Source: Humibacter sp049446075 (GTDB lineage Bacteria; Actinomycetota; Actinomycetes; Actinomycetales; Microbacteriaceae). Taken from it: a stretch of 64,000 nucleotides of DNA. A program made the position numbers and the translations under genes. Positions within the stretch are counted from its first letter, which is position 1. Each line of letters opens with the position of its first letter. This document shows positions 1 to 8,034 of the stretch, piece after piece. The stretch lies in NCBI RefSeq assembly GCF_049446075.1, contig NZ_JBMSEB010000002.1, forward strand, positions 1 to 64,000, written 5' to 3'. The notes beneath the pieces were generated by a model that was not told the origin of the DNA, ran no database searches, and worked only from the letters and a program-made list of their open reading frames with translations.

Positions 1-209
1 CCACACGCAGAAGATGCCTTCGCGCGTCATATCCAGTATTAGACGCCGTTTCCAGCGCTTATCCCAGAGTCCGGGGCAGATTGCTCACGTGTTACTCACC
101 CGTTCGCCACTAATCCCCCAGGTGCAAAGCACCCAGGATCATCGTTCGACTTGCATGTGTTAAGCACGCCGCCAGCGTTCGTCCTGAGCCAGGATCAAAC
201 TCTCCGTAA
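1..209 (-). rRNA. 16S ribosomal RNA, 5' end (partial)
   Basis: Read on the minus strand, this stretch carries the universal 5' 16S signature AGAGTTTGATCCTGGCTCAG, followed by the conserved helices up to about nucleotide 200 of the molecule (GGCGGCGTGCTTAACACATG, then the GTGGCGAACGGGTGAGTAAC region). The rest of the gene lies beyond the left edge. The sequence type fits Actinobacteria, probably Microbacteriaceae. The exact 5' end is estimated from the usual position just before the AGAGTTTGAT motif. Confidence 0.97.
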
Positions 210-768
210 ATGTTCAAAACCAGAACCAATAAAGGCCCCGGAAACACTACGCAAAAGGCAAACCAAAAAGGCCCACCCCGCGAGTTTGTCTTGACTAGTT
301 TCGAATGTCTACTGACAATCTGTTCTAATCCAAAGGAATCCCAACACCAACCAAAAAAGTTGATGCCGAGGTTATTTGGCATTTGACATTGTGCACGCTG
401 TTGAGTTCTCAAGGATCGGACACTCCCGACCATCGGTCTCGCGACCTACTTGTCAGGGCTACCTGTTCGACCATCCGTCGCTCCAAGTCCGAGTTCGATG
501 CCCGGAGATGGTGAGACGGAGATTTGTTCGTTCCGTAGCCAGTGGTTCTCTCCTACAAGAGGAGTAGCTCTTCGGCTGTGGATCGGTCCCGCTTGAGGCC
601 GGAAGCTCTACGAGCTTTCCGCACCTTTGGGGTGACAAGTGATTACTTTACGTGCCCTGACGCGTGCGTGCAATTCGGGTCTGCAGCCCGGGCGTGGCGC
701 GCTTCGGACGCCTCGGATGGGCCGTTCACGCCCTTCAACGGGGTGCCTGATGGGAGCGGAATTGCACC
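210..768 (-). promoter_or_regulatory. rRNA operon leader and promoter region
   Basis: This gap of about 560 bases lies upstream of the 16S gene. It contains the palindromic TTGAGAACTCAA element (401-412) that typically sits in actinobacterial rRNA leaders as part of the antitermination and processing region. I could not identify a convincing -35/-10 pair by eye. No protein-coding gene is credible here: the long open frames crossing it continue antisense into the neighbouring hydrolase. Confidence 0.6.
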
Positions 769-798
769 GCCGGGCGCACCATTTCTGGCACGCCCGGC
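769..798 (-). terminator. Stem-loop terminator after the first hydrolase
   Basis: Inverted repeat with 8-bp arms GCCGGGCG and CGCCCGGC, extended inside by CCA/TGG around a TTTC loop. It lies 22 bases beyond the stop of the minus-strand hydrolase and before the rRNA promoter region, where it would stop read-through into rrn. There is no strong U-tract. Confidence 0.55.
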
Positions 799-820
799 AG
801 CTGCTCGCGGAGCCGTACGC

Positions 821-3292
821 CTACCCCTTCGTCAGCGCCCAGAGCTGGTCAGGGGATTCCACGTTCGACCCCGTCCCCGTGGGATTCGACACGATGGTGG
901 CGTCCTGTCCCTTGCCCGAGGAGTCCTTCGCCGTCGAACCTCCGGTCTCGTCGAATGCGTAGTGGACGACATCTCCCGCACCCGCCTGGCCCCCCGCGAG
1001 TGCGCTCACCTCGGCGGTGCTCAGCGCCCGGTCGTAGACGTTGAAGTCATCCACTGCAGCGTTGAGATAGGGATCGTTGTACTCCGACCGGCCGATCCAG
1101 TTCTGCGTCGTGGCGCCGAGCTGGCTGGGGTGCACGGTCATCGCGGTGTTGGTGCCGACTGCCGCGCCGTTCAGATAGAGCGTTCCGGTCGAGCCGGACA
1201 CCGTCACGGTGAGCAGCGACCACGTGTTCAGCGGCAGCTGACTCGTTCCGTTGATCACCTTCTCGCCACCTGCGCCCGAAGTGGTGATCGCGAACCGTGG
1301 CGCGGAGCCGGCGTTCACGGAAAGGAATGCGTAGGCATTCGTGCCCGTTCCGATGTCGAACACGCGCGACCACTGCGTGTCTGCCGAGGGGTTCACCCAG
1401 GTGGAGATCGTGTAGTCGCCGGTCAGCCCGCTCAGGATGCCGTTCGGCATGGTGACGTACTCCCCATTACCGCACAGAGCGACTGCGCCGCCGATCTTGC
1501 CAGAGGCGCGCAGCCCCGTGGCCGAGCAGGCCGAGGTGAGCCGGCCATCCGTCCACTGGATGACGGCGGCGCCGGTGCTCGTGCTGCGTCCGGTCACTCC
1601 GAGAACCAGTCCGCTGTCGTAGTTCGCGATCTTGTAGTGGCCTGCGCCATCGGGGATGAGCTGCCAGAGCTGAGCGGACGCCGACGAAGGCTTCTGCAGC
1701 ACGGCCGCTGAGCCCTCGTCCGAGCCGTCGGCGGCAAGACGCAGCCCGCTCGCCTGGTTCGTGATCGTGTAGAGACCGTTATCGGCCGGCGCGATCGTCC
1801 AGCGCTGCGAAGGCGACTCGCTGGCATCCGCTTGCACTACGGCATCCGAGCCGCCGGAAGGAGCAAGTGCGAGAGAGCTGTTCGCGTTCGTGAACGAGTA
1901 GCTGCCCGAGATGCCGACGGCCTTCGTGGACTTCGAGATGACGAGGTGGTAGCCCGACGTGGCGTTCATCACCACGGGAACGGTGATCGAGCCGTCGTCG
2001 GAGACCCGGTAGGTCGTATCCGAGAGGGTGACAGGACCTGCCACAGGCGTGGTGCGGCCCTTCGACGGCGTGTACTCGAGCTTCACGTCCACGTTGCGTC
2101 CCAGGTGCAGCGAGTTCACGCCGTTCACCTGCACAGCCGTCGATCCCGATCCGCCGCCGAAGATCACGCTGAGCTGCTTCTTGTCGGCTGTGACGGATGC
2201 CGCGCCATCCAGACCGCTTGCCGACGGCGGAGTGGTCTTCACCATGTCGCCCGACATCGCGCCGTACCAGGTGTACAGCCAGTAGGCGCCGTTCGGTGAT
2301 CCGCCGGTGTCGGTAAGGGTGTCGCCGAGCGTGCCGTAGTGGTTCCAGAAGGCGAGCTCCGCGTTGTCGACGCCGTATCGCTCGAACTTCGCGATGTAGC
2401 CGACGAGGGCTCCCGGAACGCCGACCTCGGTCGGTGTGGCGTACTCCTCGATCGCGATCGGGCGTGGCGTGATGCCGAGGCTCTTCTCGATCGAGGTGAC
2501 CGTGTCGATGTCACCCTTGATCTTGCTCGAGCTCTCCAGCTCGTGCCAGGCGATGATGTCTGGCACGGTGTCGGTCGCGACAGCATTTTCGAGGAAGCTC
2601 TTCATGCCGGAGATGTTGTCGGAGTAGCTCGGCCCCTGAATCGGGATGGTGGGGTCCAGCGACTTGATCTCGCGAACCGTGCGGGTCCAGAAGTCGTTGA
2701 ACGACCCGGCTGCCGATGCGTTCCAGGTCCAGTCCGGTTCGTTCCATGGCGCCAACGCCGAGATGTTGGACGCCCCGGATGCCTGCACCGCTTTGACCTG
2801 TGTGTCGACGGCGTTGAGCCAGTCCGGCCAGCTCACCCACTTGTAGGGGAAGTTCGGATACCAGTCCGACATCCGCACCACCACCTTGGCCCCGGCCTTT
2901 GCGGCCTCAGGTGCCACGACGAGCGCGTCGCCGGCTGGACTGGGCTCGCCGTTGGGCAGCTGAGATCCACCTGGCGCCATCTGCACGAATGTGTTGGGGT
3001 GCGTCGGCGCGACGAGGTCGTTCGACGGGGTGTTGGCCGTGGCGAGCCCGTACAGCGATCCGGATGCCACATGCGTGACGGGTCGCAGCGTTTGGTCGGC
3101 GTTGACGACAAGCCTGCTCGCGGGAGTGGGATCGGCCGAGGCGGATGCTGTCGCCACGAGAGACCCGCCCGCCAGGATGGCGAAGCCGCCGATCACGGCG
3201 ATCGAGCGCGTGAGGGCTCTTCCGAGACCGGCTCTGGTGGAGGGTGTGGTTTTCGGTGCACGCCAGAAGGCGGCCCGACTTATTCGAGACAT
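821..3292 (-). CDS. Secreted GH39-like glycoside hydrolase with ricin-type and LamG modules
   Basis: Predicted secreted polysaccharide hydrolase of 823 aa. The start is set by GGAGAA about 9 bases upstream of ATG at 3292; a longer frame to 3478 lacks support. Residues 1 to about 48 form a signal peptide (basic stretch, hydrophobic core, ASASA). Residues about 55-450 look like a clan-A (beta/alpha)8 hydrolase, with PWNEPDW as likely acid/base Glu and AIEEYATP as likely nucleophile Glu. A ricin-type beta-trefoil follows (SQRWTI and QLWQLI repeats, about 455-583), then a LamG-like module whose strands seem permuted, then DQLWALTKG, which resembles the last trefoil strand. The same catalytic core occurs in the gene at 38536. 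Family GH39 is my best guess. The arabinogalactan or arabinan substrate is inferred from neighbours. It is divergent from lacI and a CUT1 importer. Confidence 0.78.
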   Translation of the reverse strand: MSRISRAAFWRAPKTTPSTRAGLGRALTRSIAVIGGFAILAGGSLVATASASADPTPASRLVVNADQTLRPVTHVASGSLYGLATANTPSNDLVAPTHPNTFVQMAPGGSQLPNGEPSPAGDALVVAPEAAKAGAKVVVRMSDWYPNFPYKWVSWPDWLNAVDTQVKAVQASGASNISALAPWNEPDWTWNASAAGSFNDFWTRTVREIKSLDPTIPIQGPSYSDNISGMKSFLENAVATDTVPDIIAWHELESSSKIKGDIDTVTSIEKSLGITPRPIAIEEYATPTEVGVPGALVGYIAKFERYGVDNAELAFWNHYGTLGDTLTDTGGSPNGAYWLYTWYGAMSGDMVKTTPPSASGLDGAASVTADKKQLSVIFGGGSGSTAVQVNGVNSLHLGRNVDVKLEYTPSKGRTTPVAGPVTLSDTTYRVSDDGSITVPVVMNATSGYHLVISKSTKAVGISGSYSFTNANSSLALAPSGGSDAVVQADASESPSQRWTIAPADNGLYTITNQASGLRLAADGSDEGSAAVLQKPSSASAQLWQLIPDGAGHYKIANYDSGLVLGVTGRSTSTGAAVIQWTDGRLTSACSATGLRASGKIGGAVALCGNGEYVTMPNGILSGLTGDYTISTWVNPSADTQWSRVFDIGTGTNAYAFLSVNAGSAPRFAITTSGAGGEKVINGTSQLPLNTWSLLTVTVSGSTGTLYLNGAAVGTNTAMTVHPSQLGATTQNWIGRSEYNDPYLNAAVDDFNVYDRALSTAEVSALAGGQAGAGDVVHYAFDETGGSTAKDSSGKGQDATIVSNPTGTGSNVESPDQLWALTKG

Positions 3293-3769
3293 GATCTTCG
3301 TTCTCCGTCGTTGGGGAGGATTCGTCGGAACGAGCACCGGGCCGCGGCACGCGGCGCCGTGCTTAGTGACACGCGCCAGCAGCCGTCGGCTCGTCGGGCA
3401 ACGTGATCCTGACCATGCGACGGCAGTGACACTCACCGCGAACAATCGTCGTTCGCGATGAGCTCGATGCCGGCCCATTCCGTGCGGTCAGCGCATGAGC
3501 TGAGAGCTCATTGAGGCGTGGAACAGCTGAGGGCCGCTGCAATCGTGTCGCATGGGCGCCGTCGGCTTGCTTCCGAGATGCACGCTAGACCAGGCACGGC
3601 CCCCGGTCAAGGGCCATCGCAAGCGCTTCGACGAACGCGCAATCTCATTCCACCGCCAGGGTATGGCTTCAAAAGCCGCGTGTTTCCGCGGAGTTTCTGC
3701 TCTCGCTTGCATCCGACAGAAGACACTCCTACACTCGCCATCGACGCGCTTCGACGATGAGGAGAACCC
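3293..3769. promoter_or_regulatory. Divergent control region between hydrolase and lacI
   Basis: This gap of 477 bases holds promoters for the minus-strand hydrolase and the plus-strand lacI-importer operon. Visible palindromes are CGCGAAC-N7-GTTCGCG (3437-3457), ATGAGCT-GAG-AGCTCAT (3495-3511) and an AAGCGCTT core near 3620, the last being typical of LacI-family operator centres. Which of them is used cannot be told from one locus. I see no gene here. Confidence 0.5.
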
Positions 3770-4780
3770 GTGGCCACAATGGCAGACGTAGCCCGCCACG
3801 CGGGCGTCTCGGCCAGCACCGTGTCGTATGCGCTGTCGGGAAAGCGCCCCATCGCCGAGGAGACACGCGTGCGCATCGAGCAGGCGATCACCGAGCTGGG
3901 GTTCTCACCGAACGCCGGCGCACGGGCACTCGCGTCGTCCCGCACTCACGTGCTCGGACTGTTCGTGCAGTTCCTTCCCGACGAGTTCTCGCCCGCCATG
4001 TTGCAGTACGTGCTGCCCATCTCCGACGCCGCGCGTGCCGAGGGATACGACATCCTGATGGTCACCGAGGCGGACGGCGCGCACGCTCTCCAGCGCATCG
4101 CATCCTCGGAGATGATCGACGGCGTCCTTCTCCTCAACGTCGCCCACGACGATCCCAGGCTTCCCGTGCTGCGGCAGATCCGGCAGCCAGGCGCCATGGT
4201 CGGTCTACCGAGAACGCGCGACGGCTTCGACGTGTTCGACCTCGACTTCGCTGAGGCCGGCCGAGTGCTCGTCGATCATCTCGCCGAGCTTGGCCACCGC
4301 GACGTCGTTCTGGTCACCCCGAACGAGCACGTGTACGAGCGCGGCGGTGCCTACGCGTGGCGATTCCGCGACGCGGCGCTCGAGCGGGCGTCGAGACACG
4401 GCATCCGGGTGTTCTCCTATACGGGGGAGACCCAGCAGCCAGCGGTCAATGACCAGATCAACCGCATACTCGACGAACGCAGCGAGGCCACGGCCCTCAT
4501 CGTGCACAACGATGCCGTGGTGGCCGCGCTGCCATCGGTGCTGCACACCCGCGGCACGAAGGTGCCAGACGACCTCTCCGTCGTCGGCATCTACTCAGAA
4601 GACTTCGGCCGGCTCTTCTCACTGCCATACACGGCAGTGGAATCGTCGCCCGACGAACTGGGCCGCAAGGCGGTCCAGACCCTGGTGAAACGGCTCTCCG
4701 AGCCGGGAGCGACGGATGCCCGTGCCTACGAGCTCGTCGCACCGAAGATCACCGACCGGGGCAGCACCCGAGCTGTCTGA
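3770..4780 (+). CDS. LacI-family transcriptional repressor
   Basis: DNA-binding regulator of 336 aa. An N-terminal LacI helix-turn-helix (MADVARHAGVSASTVSYALS, then the hinge region up to ARALAS) is followed by a periplasmic-binding-protein-like effector domain ending near the usual length of about 335 aa. GTG at 3770 is preferred because GGAG sits 5 bases upstream; an ATG three codons in is the alternative. It leads the operon with the CUT1 importer and the GH63-like gene and diverges from the secreted hydrolase, so it probably represses both units and responds to a sugar imported by this system. The ligand is unknown. Confidence 0.93.
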   Translation: MATMADVARHAGVSASTVSYALSGKRPIAEETRVRIEQAITELGFSPNAGARALASSRTHVLGLFVQFLPDEFSPAMLQYVLPISDAARAEGYDILMVTEADGAHALQRIASSEMIDGVLLLNVAHDDPRLPVLRQIRQPGAMVGLPRTRDGFDVFDLDFAEAGRVLVDHLAELGHRDVVLVTPNEHVYERGGAYAWRFRDAALERASRHGIRVFSYTGETQQPAVNDQINRILDERSEATALIVHNDAVVAALPSVLHTRGTKVPDDLSVVGIYSEDFGRLFSLPYTAVESSPDELGRKAVQTLVKRLSEPGATDARAYELVAPKITDRGSTRAV

Positions 4781-4847
4781 AGGTCACCACGGCGTGCGCA
4801 CGGATCACGACCGGTCACAGCACATCACATTTCAGAGAGGAAATACC

Positions 4848-6104
4848 GTGGACAAGATCCGCAAGGTTCGCGCCGTCGGCGCGGCCATTCTGGCGGCCGG
4901 CCTGACCGCCGCCGCGCTCGCGGGCTGCAGCAGTGGGAACAGCGGGTCGGGCTCGAGCTCGAGCGCCGGCGGCACCTATACGTTCTGGGATCCGTATCCC
5001 CAGTACACGAACACGTCGGCGTGGGCGAAGGTGATTCAGAAGTGCGGCACCGAAGCCGGCGTCACGATCAATCGCACCGCGTACGACACGAGCGACCTCA
5101 CCAACAAGGCTCTGCTGGCGGGCCAGCAGCAGAACTCGCCGAACATCCTGCTCGTCGACAACCCGGTGGTCTCCACGCTAGCCTCGGCGGGCATCCTGAC
5201 CACGACCGCCGACAACGGTCTGTCGACGAAGGGCATCGCGCAGAACATCCTGGGCGCGGGCGTCATCGACGGCAAGACGTACGGCGTTCCGATCGGCGCA
5301 AACACCCTCGCGCTGTACTACAACCCCAAGGTGCTTTCGGCGGCGGGCGTGGACATCTCGTCGGTGACCGACTGGGACTCGCTGACCGCCGCACTGCAGA
5401 AGGTCGTAAGCTCCGGGCACAAGGGCATCACGTTCTCGGCCATCGGCACCGAAGAGGGATCGTTCCAGTTCCTGCCCTGGCTCTGGGGCTCGGGCGCGAA
5501 CCTGAAGAAGCTCGACTCCTCAGACGCCGAATCGGCCCTCGCGCTGTGGACGAACTGGGTCAAGCAGGGGCTCGCGCCGAACTCGGTCATCAACAACACG
5601 CAGACGACCAGCTGGCAGGAGTTCCAGACCGGTGAGTTCGGCTTCTCCGAGAACGGCACGTGGCAGAAGGCGAGCGCCGCGCAGGCCGGCTACAAGGTAG
5701 TGCCGCTGCCGGGCAAGACCGCCGGCTCGTCGGCTCCGGCGCCCACCGGCGGCGAGTTCTTCACCATCCCGACGCAGAAGGACACGGCGACGTACAAGAC
5801 GTCGGCCAAGATCGTCTCCTGCCTCACCGACTCGAAGAACATCCTGAACACCGTCAACACGCTGAACTACATCGGCGCGAACAAGACGGTGCAGCAGGAG
5901 CAGGTCAAGGCCGATCCGACGCTGAAGCCGTGGGTCGACGCGGTGCAGTCCGCGAAGGCTCGCACCGGAGACAACCTCGGCACCAACTACCCGATCATCT
6001 CCCAGCAGATGTGGGGTGCGGTGCAGAACGCCTTGTCCGGTTCGCAGTCGCCCGCGGATGCCCTGAAGGCCGCGCAGACGGCGGCCGCCTCGAAGGTCAA
6101 GTAA
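4848..6104 (+). CDS. CUT1-type sugar ABC transporter substrate-binding lipoprotein
   Basis: Extracellular sugar-binding protein of 418 aa (SBP_bac_1, MalE-like). The start is GTG at 4848 behind GAGAGGAAA, downstream of the open-frame limit. The lipobox LAGC places the lipidated Cys at residue 27, followed by a Ser/Gly linker. The mature part has the typical pattern including TYGVPIGANTLALYYNP. It lies 67 bases after lacI and is followed by a strong hairpin and two permease genes. The substrate is not deducible; an oligosaccharide released by the divergent secreted hydrolase is likely. Confidence 0.93.
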   Translation: MDKIRKVRAVGAAILAAGLTAAALAGCSSGNSGSGSSSSAGGTYTFWDPYPQYTNTSAWAKVIQKCGTEAGVTINRTAYDTSDLTNKALLAGQQQNSPNILLVDNPVVSTLASAGILTTTADNGLSTKGIAQNILGAGVIDGKTYGVPIGANTLALYYNPKVLSAAGVDISSVTDWDSLTAALQKVVSSGHKGITFSAIGTEEGSFQFLPWLWGSGANLKKLDSSDAESALALWTNWVKQGLAPNSVINNTQTTSWQEFQTGEFGFSENGTWQKASAAQAGYKVVPLPGKTAGSSAPAPTGGEFFTIPTQKDTATYKTSAKIVSCLTDSKNILNTVNTLNYIGANKTVQQEQVKADPTLKPWVDAVQSAKARTGDNLGTNYPIISQQMWGAVQNALSGSQSPADALKAAQTAAASKVK

Positions 6105-6110
6105 CCGCGC

Positions 6111-6153
6111 GGGGATGCGCCGCCGTGCCGTGCAAAGTACGCGGCGCATCCCC
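6111..6153 (+). terminator. Hairpin between binding-protein and permease genes
   Basis: Perfect 13-bp arms GGGGATGCGCCGC and GCGGCGCATCCCC, starting 6 bases after the binding-protein stop. In CUT1 operons such structures usually act as partial terminators or stabilise the upstream message so that binding protein outnumbers permease. No T-tract follows, which favours the second role. Confidence 0.7.
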
Positions 6154-6227
6154 ATTCAGGCCCGCCGCCCCACGGCAGAGCCCACCACGGACATCCCGAA
6201 TCCGAACCCACCACTAAGGAACACGCC

Positions 6228-7211
6228 ATGTCGACAACGCAGCTGGCCTCTCCCGCTACAGCTGCCGATGCCCGGGGAAGGGCACCGAAGGCGACCGCAT
6301 CCCGGCCGCGCCCGAGCACCCGCAAGAGCAAACGGCGAGCTCAGTGGATCGCATGGGCGTTCCTCGCCCCCGTCGTGATCTACCTGCTGGTCTTCTACGC
6401 ATACCCGCTGCTGCGCAACCTCGACCTCAGCTTCCGCGACTACACGGTGGCCGCGTTCGTGAGCGGCAACGCGCAGTGGGTCGGATTCGCCAACTACCTC
6501 GCGGTCATCCAGAGCCCGACGTTCGGCCCGGCCCTGTGGAACACCGCGGTGTTCACGATCGTCTCGATCGTCTTCCAGTTCTCCATCGGGCTGGCCCTCG
6601 CCGTGTTCTTCTACCGCAACTTCCCGCTCTCCGGCACGCTGCGGGCGCTGTTCCTGGTGCCGTGGCTTCTACCGCTTCTGGTATCGGCATCCACCTGGTC
6701 ATGGATGCTCAACAGCGACTCCGGCGTCGTGAACTCGTTCCTGAATGCCGTGCGTCTTCCCTCGATCAACTGGCTCACCTCCCCCAGCTGGTCGCTCACC
6801 GCGGTGCTGATCGCAAACATCTGGATCGGCATCCCGTTCAACCTGGTCATCATGTACAGCGGTCTGCAGAACATCCCAGGGGATGTCTACGAGGCGGCAT
6901 CCATCGACGGTGCGAACGGCTGGCAGCGGTTCTGGCGCATCACCTTCCCGCTGCTGCGGCCGGTGTCGGCGATCACGATCCTGCTCGGGCTGGTCTACAC
7001 ACTGAAGGTCTTCGACATCATCTGGATCATGACCAGAGGCGGTCCGGGCAACGCGTCGACGACGTTCGCCATCTGGGCCTACCAGCAGGGCTTCGGGTCG
7101 ACGTTGCCGCAGTTCTCCCCCGCTGCCGCGGTCGGCAACCTGCTCATCATCATCGCGTTCGTCTTCGGACTCATCTACATCCGCATGCAGCGACGAATGG
7201 ACCTGTCATGA
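6228..7211 (+). CDS. CUT1 sugar ABC transporter permease (MalF-like)
   Basis: Integral membrane subunit of 327 aa, MalF/UgpA type. A basic cytosolic N-terminus of about 40 residues precedes six predicted membrane segments, beginning WIAWAFLAPVVIYLLVFYAY. The EAA loop (EAASIDGANGWQRFWRITFP) that docks the ATPase is intact. It follows the binding protein and overlaps the second permease by ATGA, so the two are translationally coupled. No cognate ATPase is encoded in the window, implying a shared MsmK/MalK-type ATPase. Confidence 0.94.
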   Translation: MSTTQLASPATAADARGRAPKATASRPRPSTRKSKRRAQWIAWAFLAPVVIYLLVFYAYPLLRNLDLSFRDYTVAAFVSGNAQWVGFANYLAVIQSPTFGPALWNTAVFTIVSIVFQFSIGLALAVFFYRNFPLSGTLRALFLVPWLLPLLVSASTWSWMLNSDSGVVNSFLNAVRLPSINWLTSPSWSLTAVLIANIWIGIPFNLVIMYSGLQNIPGDVYEAASIDGANGWQRFWRITFPLLRPVSAITILLGLVYTLKVFDIIWIMTRGGPGNASTTFAIWAYQQGFGSTLPQFSPAAAVGNLLIIIAFVFGLIYIRMQRRMDLS

Positions 7212-8026
7212 GTGCACGCAGATCTTGGTGGCGCATCGCGCTTGGCGTCATCCTCACCGCGATCATGCTGTTCCCGGTGTACTGGATGATCAACGTCTCG
7301 CTCACGAAGACGTCGGACATGCGCAAGTCACCGCCGAACCTTTTTCCCATCGACCCGACGTTCGAGGGCTACCAGCACGTGCTGGCCGAGCAGCTCCCGT
7401 TCCTCATGACGAGCCTGCTCATCGGCCTCGGCACAGTGGTGCTCACGGTCGCGCTGTCGGCCCCGGCCGCGTACGCGCTGGCCAAGCTTCGCCCGAAAGG
7501 CGGCGGGGCGCTGAGCTTCATTCTGCTGATCGCGCAGATGATCCCGGCGGTCATCATGGCCATGGGCTTCTATGCCATCTACCTGAACCTCGGGCTGCTC
7601 GAGAGCGTGCCCGGGCTCATCCTCGCCGATTCGACGATCGCCGTTCCGTTCGGCGTGCTCATCTTCACGGCCTTCATGAGCGGAATCCCCGAAGAGCTCA
7701 TCTCGGCGGCGAAGATCGACGGCGCCGGGCAGTGGCGAACCTTCAGGTCGATCGTCATGCCGGTGAGCCGCAACTCGATCGTCACAGTGTCGTTGTTCGC
7801 GTTCCTGTGGGCGTGGTCCGACTTCATCTTCGCCTCGTCGCTCGACAGCGGCGGCTCCCTGCAGCCGATCACCATGGGCATCTACCGCTACATCGGCAAC
7901 AACAACCAGGAGTGGAACGCGATCATGGCCACCGCAGTGGTGGCATCCGTTCCCGCCGCGATCCTGCTCGTCGTGGCGCAACGATATGTCGCCGCCGGGG
8001 TCACGGCCGGCGCAGTGAAGGACTGA
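7208..8026 (+). CDS. CUT1 sugar ABC transporter permease (MalG-like)
   Basis: Integral membrane subunit of 272 aa, MalG/UgpE type. It starts at ATG 7208 inside the stop of the preceding permease gene (ATGA overlap), although the frame is open far upstream. The first membrane segment is IALGVILTAIMLFPVYWMI. The EAA-type motif reads EELISAAKIDGAGQWRTF, and the protein ends in the usual AAGVTAGAVKD tail. It pairs with the upstream permease. Confidence 0.94.
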   Translation: MSARRSWWRIALGVILTAIMLFPVYWMINVSLTKTSDMRKSPPNLFPIDPTFEGYQHVLAEQLPFLMTSLLIGLGTVVLTVALSAPAAYALAKLRPKGGGALSFILLIAQMIPAVIMAMGFYAIYLNLGLLESVPGLILADSTIAVPFGVLIFTAFMSGIPEELISAAKIDGAGQWRTFRSIVMPVSRNSIVTVSLFAFLWAWSDFIFASSLDSGGSLQPITMGIYRYIGNNNQEWNAIMATAVVASVPAAILLVVAQRYVAAGVTAGAVKD

Positions 8027-8034
8027 AGACATCC

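Noticed and set aside
542..1711. Long plus-strand open frame antisense to the first hydrolase
   Set aside because: The minus-strand frame encodes recognisable domains with a signal peptide. The plus frame has Arg/Gly/Ala-rich composition typical of GC-driven shadow frames and no Shine-Dalgarno.
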